Of a stretch of DNA of 5,416 bases, positions 1 to 5,416 are shown in pieces. The first letter of the stretch is position 1, and each line of letters begins with the position of its first letter. A model generated the notes under the pieces. The model was given only the letters and a program-made list of their open reading frames with translations, did no database searches and was not told the DNA's origin. Source of the DNA: Micromonosporaceae bacterium. GTDB lineage: Bacteria > Actinomycetota > Actinomycetes > Mycobacteriales > Micromonosporaceae. The translations under genes were made by a program, and so were the position numbers. The stretch is taken from contig JAFMQQ010000248.1 in NCBI GenBank assembly GCA_017354595.1, forward strand, positions 1-5,416. The letters are read 5' to 3'.

Positions 1-102
1 ACGCGGCGCGTCGATCGCCTGGATGGCTTCGGTCTGCCCAACTGCGTTGCGTTCGGCGCTGAGCTTGCCCGCCTCGGTCCAGGCGTACTCCGGCGCGCTC
101 AC
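1..102 (-). CDS. N-terminal part of an unrecognised protein, cut by the window edge
   Basis: A frame opening with GTG at 102 runs off the left edge after 34 codons. It reads VSAPEYAWTEAGKLSAERNA, then continues in similar style. An AGGA ribosome binding site at 114-111 lies 8 nt upstream, and about 28 of the 33 codons after the start end in G or C, as expected for a real gene in this genome. An in-frame ATG at 135 would add 11 residues (MICVTSNRTWS) but has no clear ribosome binding site, so GTG is preferred. The start lies 148 bp after the acyltransferase stop on the same strand, so the gene may belong to the same cluster, either read through or from its own promoter in 103-250. I do not recognise the family from this fragment, and no function is proposed. 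Confidence 0.5.
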   Translation of the reverse strand, partial: MSAPEYAWTEAGKLSAERNAVGQTEAIQAIDAPR

Positions 103-250
103 GGACCAAGTCCTGTTCGACGTAACACAGATCATGTCCCCGTGGTCAGATGCTGTACCCGTGCCGAATTCGTCTGCCCGGGCGTGGAGTGGGTTACGTC
201 GGCGGCCGGTTGGTTTAGTGTGCGCCGAGGGCGGCTCTACTGTGGACGGT

Positions 251-1285
251 TCAGACCGGCAGCGTGTCCCAAGCCGGTTGTGCCACGACCTCGAGCGCGA
301 CGCACGTCCAGTTGAAGCCGCCGCCGATACTGATCAGCAGGACCCGTTGGCCCGGCTCAAGCCGGCCCGACTGGGCGAGGTGGTGCAGGCCACCGAACTG
401 GTCAGTGGTACCGGCATGGCCGATCTCGCTGCCCCAGGCCCAAGTGGTACGGGTCGCGTCGAGCCCGAGCGGACCGAGGCACTGCTGGTGCAGCAGGTCC
501 CAGCCGAAGTTGGGCGTCACGTAATGGTCGAAGTCGGCAAGCGGCACGCCAGCCTCCGCGGCCACCCGGTCCCCGGCCGCGCGCAGTCCGGCCGCCATCC
601 GCTCGGTCACTTCACCGAGGGGGATCTGGTCGGAAAACTCCAGCGTCCGGTCGAACAGGCTGACCGGAGTCTTCTCCGGTTCCCACCGCAACGGCCGGTT
701 CCCGCGCTGCACGCCCTCCAGCGCCGCATCGCAGACCGTCGCGCAAGACAGTAGCCTGGCGAAGCCCGACCTCAGGGACAGAACGATCGCGCTCGCGCCA
801 TCACCGAAGACCAGCCCAGGGTTGGCTGTCCAGCGGTTCCAGGTCGGCAGGTCGAACTGGTCCGCAGCGGTGATGAGTGCCGCCACGCCGCCGGTCGCCT
901 GCAGGTGCGTCACCGCGAGCTCGATGCAGGCGACGGCGCCGTTGGAGAGTTGCCGTACCTCGAACGCGACGCCGGCCCCGGTCAATACCTCGTGCTGCAG
1001 ATAGGACGCCGCGTTCCAACCCTCCAGGCCATTGTTGGTCGCCACCGCATGCAGCAGAAGGCTGCACTCGTCCGCATGGTGGCCGGAACGGCGCAGCGCG
1101 CAGCGCCCGGCGGCGACGGCCAGCTCCGGCGCCGACTCCCCATCGGCCAGGATCGCGACCCGTTGTTGCCGGGTGCGCCGGTGCAACGCGGCGTGGTAGC
1201 GGCCATCGGCGACCGCCTCGTCCACCTGTACGGCCTTGGGATAGCTCGCTGCGACACCGGCCACGTAGACATCGGGGAAACGCAT
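251..1285 (-). CDS. KAS III-fold acyltransferase-like protein with a Ser-His-Asp set in place of Cys-His-Asn
   Basis: A thiolase-fold protein of 344 aa from the ATG at 1285, the usual length for FabH-type enzymes. The N-terminal strand (MRFPDVYVAGVAASYP), a GDGASAIVL segment (about residues 161-169) and a C-terminal SIGGGFNWTCVALE glycine-rich end are typical KAS III landmarks. The nucleophile region reads FEVRQLSNGAVA; aligned by eye with FabH (FDVAAACAG) it has Ser114 where the Cys should be. The HQAN histidine position is Asn259 (TPNFGW), and the GN asparagine position is His290 in GHAGTTDQ, with Asp295 five residues on. A normal decarboxylating condensation is therefore unlikely. The Ser plus His-x4-Asp pattern resembles DpsC of daunorubicin biosynthesis, which (from memory) uses a serine nucleophile in starter-unit acyl transfer. 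Role inferred: acyl transfer from ACP or CoA to a carrier or small acceptor. A TTG 27 bp upstream (1312) adds MTHPGHDRN ahead of the conserved strand. Neither start has a strong ribosome binding site. Confidence 0.88.
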   Translation of the reverse strand: MRFPDVYVAGVAASYPKAVQVDEAVADGRYHAALHRRTRQQRVAILADGESAPELAVAAGRCALRRSGHHADECSLLLHAVATNNGLEGWNAASYLQHEVLTGAGVAFEVRQLSNGAVACIELAVTHLQATGGVAALITAADQFDLPTWNRWTANPGLVFGDGASAIVLSLRSGFARLLSCATVCDAALEGVQRGNRPLRWEPEKTPVSLFDRTLEFSDQIPLGEVTERMAAGLRAAGDRVAAEAGVPLADFDHYVTPNFGWDLLHQQCLGPLGLDATRTTWAWGSEIGHAGTTDQFGGLHHLAQSGRLEPGQRVLLISIGGGFNWTCVALEVVAQPAWDTLPV

Positions 1286-1337
1286 GTTTCGATCGTGCCC
1301 GGGGTGGGTCAAGGACCAGCCAAGAAGTGGTCATCGT

Positions 1338-1360
1338 GGTGGGCCTCAGGTCAGGCCACC
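1338..1360 (-). terminator. Hairpin between the regulator and acyltransferase genes (possible attenuator or weak terminator)
   Basis: An 8-bp stem with one bulged base: GGTGGCCT pairs with AGGCC(C)ACC around a 6-nt loop, GACCTG, on the minus strand. It lies 19 bp after the regulator stop and about 50 bp before the acyltransferase start. There is no U-run after it, so it is not a classical intrinsic terminator. It could reduce read-through, stabilise the upstream mRNA or be chance in GC-rich DNA. Confidence 0.3.
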
Positions 1361-1379
1361 GAAGGCGCCGTTGAGCGTG

Positions 1380-3197
1380 TCAGCGGCCAAGATCCGCATG
1401 CTGGAGCACGGCCAGCCGCAGTAGTTCCGGGAAGCGGAAGCATGGCCTTCCGCCGCGCCCGCCGGCCACGACGCCGAGCAGGTTCGACTCGACCAGCGAG
1501 CCGACCCGTACCTCGGCGGCCAGCGGGTCGAGCTCCAGTGCCACGGCCGCCATGTCGAGAGTGAAGGTGCCCTCGAACGGGCACAGCCGGAGCATCGCCG
1601 TACGCTCGGCGGTACCGAGCCGGCGCCATGCGCGCAGCATGTGCTGGCGTACGCCGAAATCACCGGTGGTCAGCTCGTCGAGCCGGCGGGAGGGATCTGC
1701 CAGCCGGTCGCTCAGCTCGGCCACTGACCACAGTGGACGGGCGGCGAGCCTCTCGCCCGCGGCGCGGATGGCCAGCGGCAGCCCTTCGCAGGCCAGAACT
1801 GCCCCGCGGGCGGCGGTCATTTCGGCGACGATCCGCGCGGCACCCGCCACACCGGATAGCAACGCGACACCCTCGTCGGTCTCGATGGGTCCGAGCTGGA
1901 CGGTGTCGACACCGGGCAGCCCGGGAAGCCGGTTGCGTGCGGTGATCAGCACCCGGCACCCGCCGCCCGCCGGCAGCAGCGGCCGAACCTGGTCGTAGCT
2001 GGCGGCGTCATCGAGCAACACCAGCAGCTCGCGGTCGGCGGCCCAGGTCCGGAACAGGTCACGTCGCTGGATGGTGGTCGCCGGGATGGCGCCGGTGCCG
2101 AACCCGGCGGCGCACAGGAATCCGGCCAGTGCCGTCTCCGGCGGTACCGGCTGATCCTGGTCGTCGTGCAGGCAGGCGTAGAGCTGGCCGCCGGGGAAGC
2201 GCCGGCGCAGCCGGTGCGCCACCCGGACGGCGAACGACGTCTTGCCCACGCCGGGCGGTCCGATAACCGCCATCACCCGCCGGGTGCTCTGGTCCGGGTC
2301 CTCCGGCGGCGCCGAACAGAACGACTCGACCAGGCGCAGCTCGGGCTCGCGCCCTACGAAATCTGGGGTGTCGGGCGGCAGCTGCGCCGGAGCGGCCTCC
2401 GGCCGGTCGGTGGCGACCCGCTGCGGCCGGGCTTCGGCGGCCGGCGCCGGTGCCAGGTTGTCGGCGAGGACGTCGCGGTGCAGTTGCTGTAACCGTTTGG
2501 AGGGTTCCAGGCCGAGGTCCTCGACCAGGCGGTGGCGGAGCCGACCGTAGGCGCGCAGCGCGTCCTGGCGGAACCCGCTCCGGTACGCGGCGACGATCAG
2601 GTGAGCGTAGAAGCACTCGTGCAGCGGGTAGCGTTCGGTCAGCGCCTCCAGTTCACCGAGCAGCTCCCAGTGCCGGCCGAGCCGCATGTCCGCGTCAACC
2701 CGCAGCTCCACCCCCTTGACGAACTTGTCCTCCAGGTGCCGGATCTCGATGGCCAGCAACGGCCCCGGGTCCACGTCGACCAGCGCGTGGCCGCGCCACA
2801 GCGCCATCGCCTGGTGCAGCAGGTCGGCCGCTGTCCTCGGGTCGCCTCCGACCAGCGCGTCCCGCCCCCGGTCGGTGCAGCGCTCGAACTCCCACAGGTC
2901 GAGCTCGCCCGGTGTCAAGCGGCACAGGTAGGACTGTGGTTGGGAGACGATGGGGGACGAACCATCGGCGCGCGACAGCGCCTTGCGCAGTTGGTAGATG
3001 TAAGTCTGGACAGTCTTGCGGGCCAACCGCGGCACCTGGTCGCCATCCCACAGCTCGTCCACCAGGCTGGCTACCGGTACCGCCTGGTTCGCGTGCACCA
3101 GCAGCATCGCCAGAACCCGCCGCGGCCGCAGCGCGGTCGGCGTACGGACATGCTCGTCGCACTCGACACGTAGCGGCCCGAGAAGCGAGAAGCGCAT
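1380..3197 (-). CDS. SARP-family transcriptional activator with BTAD and NB-ARC domains (AfsR/DnrI type, no TPR)
   Basis: A 605-aa cytoplasmic pathway activator. Residues 1-95 form the OmpR-like winged-helix DNA-binding domain of SARPs (MRFSLLGPLRVE; LRPRRVLAMLL; LVDELW; KTVQTYIYQLRKAL). Residues 96-245 are the bacterial transcriptional activation domain (LDLWEFERC; YAHLIVAAYRSGFRQDALRAY; LVEDLGLEPS). After a Pro/Ala linker, residues 278-500 are an NB-ARC-type STAND ATPase: entry motif FVGRE, Walker A GPPGVGKT (313-320), Walker B LLVLLDD (391-397), LITAR (417-421) and GLPLAI (472-477). The remainder looks like a winged-helix region, and the protein then stops. AfsR is far longer (near 990 aa) because it adds TPRs, absent here. 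ATG 3197 is chosen because GGGAGG precedes it by 4 nt; the in-frame ATG at 3209 has no ribosome binding site. The gene starts 25 bp after the ACP-reductase stop, so the two are probably cotranscribed. Leu236 is a TTA codon. Family SARPs bind direct heptamer repeats near promoters; its target here is not resolved. Confidence 0.95.
   Translation of the reverse strand: MRFSLLGPLRVECDEHVRTPTALRPRRVLAMLLVHANQAVPVASLVDELWDGDQVPRLARKTVQTYIYQLRKALSRADGSSPIVSQPQSYLCRLTPGELDLWEFERCTDRGRDALVGGDPRTAADLLHQAMALWRGHALVDVDPGPLLAIEIRHLEDKFVKGVELRVDADMRLGRHWELLGELEALTERYPLHECFYAHLIVAAYRSGFRQDALRAYGRLRHRLVEDLGLEPSKRLQQLHRDVLADNLAPAPAAEARPQRVATDRPEAAPAQLPPDTPDFVGREPELRLVESFCSAPPEDPDQSTRRVMAVIGPPGVGKTSFAVRVAHRLRRRFPGGQLYACLHDDQDQPVPPETALAGFLCAAGFGTGAIPATTIQRRDLFRTWAADRELLVLLDDAASYDQVRPLLPAGGGCRVLITARNRLPGLPGVDTVQLGPIETDEGVALLSGVAGAARIVAEMTAARGAVLACEGLPLAIRAAGERLAARPLWSVAELSDRLADPSRRLDELTTGDFGVRQHMLRAWRRLGTAERTAMLRLCPFEGTFTLDMAAVALELDPLAAEVRVGSLVESNLLGVVAGGRGGRPCFRFPELLRLAVLQHADLGR
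2490..2492 (-). promoter_or_regulatory. In-frame TTA (leucine) codon in the SARP gene
   Basis: Leu236 in the run EPSKRLQQLH is encoded by TTA. I found no other in-frame TTA codon in the ACP-reductase, regulator or acyltransferase genes. In Streptomyces, TTA is read by the developmentally controlled bldA tRNA and is enriched in pathway regulators. That this codon is a translational switch here is inferred, and depends on the host. Confidence 0.85.
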
Positions 3198-3201
3198 GGC
3201 C

Positions 3202-3207
3202 CCTCCC
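3202..3207 (-). promoter_or_regulatory. Ribosome binding site fixing the SARP start
   Basis: GGGAGG followed by GGCC and then ATG at 3197. It overlaps the competing upstream ATG (3209-3207), which has no such site of its own, so the shorter 605-aa protein beginning MRFSLLGP is favoured. Confidence 0.65.
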
Positions 3208-3222
3208 ATCGGCCTGGCCGGT

Positions 3223-4890
3223 TCACTCAGTCCGGAGTGGACGGACGGCTGCCTTGGGCGGGCCGATGAACCCGGCGGAGATGAACCCTTCCAGGTAGGT
3301 GTGCACGAGCTGGGCCGACAGCGGCGGGCAGGCCGGCGCGGTGCCGGTCAGGGCGTGCCGGGTCGAGGTCGAGTCGAAGCGCGGAACCCGCATGTCGTCG
3401 ATGGAGTCCACGAGGAAGGGCACCAGGCCGAGTAGTGCCGTGGTGCCGGAACCGGGGGCACTGACGCGGTCGCGCCAATCCTCGAAGGTGGTCGTTGCCA
3501 TCGGGTAGCCGAACTCGCGGACGATGTCGAACAGCTGCGCCCAGCTCATCTCCGCCTCGTTGACCAGGTGCAGGGTGCAGCCGTCCAGTTCCGGACGGCG
3601 GGCGGCCGCCACCACGGACGCCGCCACATAGTCGATCGGGGCCGGCTGGAGATAGATGTTCACGTCCTGCGGTGCGATGCCGGCCTCGACGCAGCCCTTG
3701 AGCATCATGCTGAGGTGGTCGAGCCGGTTGAACGCGCCGGTACGGCTGTCCCCGCCGGTGTTGATCCGGTGGATCGTGGTGGGCACGCCGCGCTCGTGCG
3801 CGGTGCGGGTCATCTGCTCGGCGACCCATTTCGACTGCGCGTACCCGACCGCCAGCGGCCCGCTCTCGGTCGGCAGCTGCGCTTCGTAGACGACCTCGCC
3901 CTGGTACTCCACCGAGGAGAAGACCCCGACGGTGGAGATGAAATGCACCGGGCGGACCGGACCGTACCCGGTGGCCAGTCGCAGCACCTCGCGGGTGCCG
4001 TACACGTTGGCGCGTTCCAGCGCCTGGTACGGGTACGTCCAGTTGACCACCGCACCGCAGTGCACAATGTCCCCGCACCGCGCATGTAGATCGGCGAATG
4101 CGTTATCGGGCAGGCCGAAGCCCGGCTCGGTCAGGTCACCTGGCACTGCCACGATCCGCTGCCGGTGCCGGCCGGCATCGATGCCGTAGCTGTCAAGGTT
4201 GGCCAGGATCCGCTCCAGTGCCCGCTGCGGGCTACTCGCCCGGACCAGGCAGTAGACGTCGCCCTGGCGCTGTTGGAGAAGCTCGGCCAGCAGGAAGGCA
4301 CCGACGAATCCGGTGGCACCGGTCAGCAGGGTGCCCCGCGGAGCGCGCTCCGGTTGCTCGGCCGGTTCGGTGGCCGCTATCGACGCCGGCAACGCGGCAC
4401 ACGCGTCCATCTCGGCCACACTCATCCGGCCGGATCTGCCGGCGGGCACGGTGCCGCCCGACCGCGCCCGTACGGTGCCGCCCGATCCCGCCTTCGCGTC
4501 GCCGGACCCGGCTGGCGCCGTGCTGTCCGCGGCCGTCCGGATTTCGTCGACGATCGTCGCGGCCAGCGAGGCCGGCGAGGCGGACTCGAAGAAGAGGCTC
4601 ATCGGCAGGCGCAGTCCCAGCTCGCGGTCGACCGTGGTCTTGAACTCGGCCAGCGCCAGCGAGTCGGCCCGGCCGATGATGGGCTCGGCCAGGTCGACCT
4701 TGTCGGGTTCGCAACCTTCGATCGAGGCGAGCAGCTCGGCGAGGTACCGCTCGACGCGGCCGCGGGCCTCCGGTACGTGCGCCTGGCGTAGCCACGAAGG
4801 GTCGGGGCGCGGTACCTTCGCTCCGCCTCGCTGCGGCGACGACTCCGCGCTGGCAGTACCCGACCGGGGCTGGCTTGTATTCATGGACAT
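3223..4890 (-). CDS. Acyl/peptidyl carrier protein-thioester reductase didomain protein
   Basis: A 555-aa two-domain protein that carries an acyl chain on phosphopantetheine and releases it by NADPH-dependent reduction to an aldehyde, possibly on to an alcohol. Residues 40-118 are a carrier domain: GRADSLALAEF holds the attachment serine (Ser77), followed by LPMSLFFESASPASLAATI. The motif is slightly unusual, GxxDSL rather than GxDSL. A Gly/Ser/Ala-rich linker with an 8-residue repeat (about 121-183) leads to an extended short-chain dehydrogenase fold of the NRPS/CAR reductase type (185-550): TGATGFVG nucleotide loop (190-197), FISTVGVFS (Ser319/Thr320), catalytic Tyr350 and Lys354 in GYAQSKWVAE, and the family stretch INTGGDSRTGAFNRLDHL. 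No adenylation or condensation domain is present, so the substrate must arrive from another protein. The frame is open to 5217, but ATG 4890 is chosen: GGAGAGG and AGGAG lie just upstream and the longer N-terminus is low-complexity. ATG 4884 is equally possible. First gene of the likely operon. Confidence 0.92.
   Translation of the reverse strand: MSMNTSQPRSGTASAESSPQRGGAKVPRPDPSWLRQAHVPEARGRVERYLAELLASIEGCEPDKVDLAEPIIGRADSLALAEFKTTVDRELGLRLPMSLFFESASPASLAATIVDEIRTAADSTAPAGSGDAKAGSGGTVRARSGGTVPAGRSGRMSVAEMDACAALPASIAATEPAEQPERAPRGTLLTGATGFVGAFLLAELLQQRQGDVYCLVRASSPQRALERILANLDSYGIDAGRHRQRIVAVPGDLTEPGFGLPDNAFADLHARCGDIVHCGAVVNWTYPYQALERANVYGTREVLRLATGYGPVRPVHFISTVGVFSSVEYQGEVVYEAQLPTESGPLAVGYAQSKWVAEQMTRTAHERGVPTTIHRINTGGDSRTGAFNRLDHLSMMLKGCVEAGIAPQDVNIYLQPAPIDYVAASVVAAARRPELDGCTLHLVNEAEMSWAQLFDIVREFGYPMATTTFEDWRDRVSAPGSGTTALLGLVPFLVDSIDDMRVPRFDSTSTRHALTGTAPACPPLSAQLVHTYLEGFISAGFIGPPKAAVRPLRTE
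4448..4495 (-). repeat. 24-bp tandem repeat encoding the carrier-reductase linker
   Basis: Two adjacent 24-bp units share their first 14 bases (ACGGTGCCGCCCGA on the plus strand, at 4448 and 4472) and then diverge. They encode SGGTVRAR and SGGTVPAG, residues 136-151 of the didomain protein; SGDAKAG just before may be a decayed third copy. The period keeps the frame, so copy number would change linker length without breaking the protein. Confidence 0.6.
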
Positions 4891-4904
4891 CCTCTCCAGC
4901 TCCT
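4891..4904 (-). promoter_or_regulatory. Ribosome binding site region of the ACP-reductase gene
   Basis: AGGAGCTGGAGAGG directly precedes ATG 4890. AGGAG is 9 nt from that ATG, while GGAGAGG is 6 nt from the second ATG (4884). Either start is workable, and the protein differs by two residues. The site supports a start here and argues against the start at 5217. Confidence 0.65.
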
Positions 4905-4927
4905 GCGACCCCGCCAGGGTGAGCCGA

Positions 4928-4942
4928 CAGGTGCGGTACCTG
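4928..4942. repeat. Inverted repeat 38 bp upstream of the ACP-reductase start
   Basis: CAGGT-GCGGT-ACCTG: a perfect 5-bp dyad around a 5-nt centre, between the A/T-rich island and the ribosome binding site. It could be an operator half-site pair or a small 5' leader hairpin. Being short, it could also be chance. Confidence 0.3.
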
Positions 4943-4980
4943 GAAACCATATCGACGTATTCGTATTGATGTTGTCGAGT
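4943..4980 (-). promoter_or_regulatory. Candidate promoter/operator island upstream of the ACP-reductase operon
   Basis: In this 38-bp stretch 23 bases are A or T, in sharp contrast to the surrounding GC-rich DNA. On the minus strand it holds TCGACA (4978-4973, close to a TTGACA -35 box), a tandem AATACGAATACG (4967-4956) and TATGGT (4951-4946, fits TANNNT). The gap between the two boxes is 21 bp, too long for a standard sigma-70-type promoter. The -35-like box may instead be an activator site. TCGA occurs at 4978 and again 23 bp downstream, loosely like SARP-spaced repeats, but not convincingly. The transcription start is not resolved. Confidence 0.35.
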
Positions 4981-5024
4981 ACGCCGGCCGCGGGCACGAC
5001 GCCCCGATGGGTGGCAGGTCCGCA

Positions 5025-5038
5025 CCCACCGCGGTGGG
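5025..5038. repeat. Perfect 14-bp palindrome in the upstream control region
   Basis: CCCACCGCGGTGGG is a perfect dyad with no spacer, about 135 bp before the ACP-reductase start and just after the stop of the upstream frame. It may be a repressor operator, or part of a terminator for the upstream gene; it lacks the T-run of an intrinsic terminator. Confidence 0.4.
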
Positions 5039-5071
5039 CTCGCTGCGTGGCCGCCGCGGCCGTGATGTCGA

Positions 5072-5081
5072 CCGGTACCGG
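5072..5081. repeat. Perfect 10-bp palindrome CCGGTACCGG
   Basis: A second perfect dyad 33 bp from the 14-bp one, inside the same control region and next to the stop codon of the upstream frame (5092-5090). Ten-base GC-rich palindromes are not rare in such genomes, so it carries weight only together with its neighbours. Confidence 0.25.
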
Positions 5082-5089
5082 ACGCACCG

Positions 5090-5416
5090 TCACGCTGCGG
5101 GCCTCCAGGTCTTGGATCGCGGGGATCCGGCGCCGGCACTGCTTGCTGGCTCGATCCCGGCAGCGACGCCTGGATTCGCGGGGACCCGGAGCAACTGGCC
5201 GCGCCTGTCGCTTTCATCGACGAGGCTGGGGAGGCAGTTGGCCGGCAGTGTGGGTGGCTGGCTTTGGCCGGGTGCCGTCTGTTCCGGCCAGGCGTGATGG
5301 AGTTGGTCGTGTGTGGCGCCGCGTGGTGTCGGGGAGCGCCTTTCGGCCAGTGCGCGCAGGGTGCGGTGCGACCCGGTCTGCCGGGCCAGGTCGAGTGCCC
5401 GCAATCCTTCGGTCTC
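5090..5416 (-). CDS. C-terminal part of an upstream gene with an ankyrin- or TPR-like helical tail
   Basis: An open frame enters from the right edge and ends at TGA 5092-5090 (108 codons visible). It begins ETEGLRALDLARQTGSHRTL, then RALAERRS. G-x-x-ALDLAR-x-x-G is typical of a final ankyrin repeat; a TPR end of a regulator is an alternative reading. After about residue 30 the sequence becomes Pro/Ala/Ser-rich with no recognisable structure. Roughly three quarters of codons end in G or C, lower than expected for a gene here, so the tail may be non-conserved or the frame may have drifted. It is on the same strand as the cluster but separated by about 200 bp with palindromes, so it is probably a neighbour outside the biosynthetic operon. 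Function is not assigned. Confidence 0.4.
   Translation of the reverse strand, partial: ETEGLRALDLARQTGSHRTLRALAERRSPTPRGATHDQLHHAWPEQTAPGQSQPPTLPANCLPSLVDESDRRGQLLRVPANPGVAAGIEPASSAGAGSPRSKTWRPAA

Noticed and set aside
224..235. GCCG-AGGG-CGGC stem downstream of the KAS III-like gene as a terminator
   Set aside because: Only four base pairs and no T-run follow it on the minus strand; it is indistinguishable from chance in GC-rich DNA.
23..754. Long plus-strand open frame of 243 codons at the left end
   Set aside because: It lies mostly antisense to the well-supported KAS III-like gene, has no recognisable domain, and arises from GC-rich codon bias on the opposite strand.
1286..1312. TTG start at 1312 for the KAS III-like protein
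   Set aside because: It adds nine residues ahead of the conserved first strand and has no clear ribosome binding site. The ATG at 1285 fits family N-termini better, although its own ribosome binding site is weak.
5145..5161. tRNA T-arm-like hairpin GCTGG-CTCGATC-CCGGC on the plus strand
   Set aside because: Loop position one is C instead of T, and no matching acceptor stem, anticodon arm or D arm could be found upstream.
4891..5217. N-terminal extension of the ACP-reductase frame up to a possible start at 5217
   Set aside because: The added 109 residues are rich in Arg, Gly and Pro without domain features, cover the palindromes and A/T island, and a good ribosome binding site sits just before 4890.
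5007..5297. Plus-strand open frame of 96 codons in the upstream region
   Set aside because: There are no domain features, it overlaps both the control region and the opposite frame, and its composition looks like a shadow frame.
1..5416. CRISPR array, insertion sequence or phage attachment site
   Set aside because: No regularly spaced repeats, transposase or integrase motifs, or flanking inverted or direct repeats of mobile-element type were seen.

Overview
The window reads as a piece of a specialised-metabolite gene cluster from a high-GC actinomycete (Streptomyces or a relative). The support is strong G/C bias at third codon positions, a SARP-type regulator, a carrier protein fused to a thioester reductase, and a KAS III-like acyltransferase. 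All supported genes lie on the minus strand, so transcription runs from high to low coordinates. No species or named cluster can be assigned from the sequence alone.

Layout in transcription order: (1) 5416-5090, the C-terminal end of an upstream gene cut by the window edge, with an ankyrin- or TPR-like helical tail. (2) 5089-4891, about 200 bp without a gene, holding two perfect palindromes, a short inverted repeat and an A/T-rich island; this is the likely control region. (3) 4890-3223, an ACP-thioester reductase didomain protein with no adenylation domain. (4) 3197-1380, a SARP regulator with an NB-ARC ATPase domain and no TPR domain, starting 25 bp after the previous stop and carrying a TTA codon. 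(5) A short gap with a hairpin, then 1285-251, a KAS III-fold protein whose Cys-His-Asn triad is replaced by Ser, Asn and His. (6) 102-1, the start of another gene running off the window. I see no gene and no convincing terminator in 250-103.

How the genes may work together (inference): an acyl group carried on the ACP domain is released by NADPH-dependent reduction as an aldehyde or alcohol. The KAS III-like protein, which has lost the condensing triad, would transfer an acyl group to an acceptor or select a starter unit. The SARP sits between the two enzyme genes and probably activates the operon or the wider cluster. Its TTA codon would make expression depend on the bldA leucyl-tRNA if the host uses that developmental switch. 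The acyl substrate, its activating enzyme and the final product are not encoded here.
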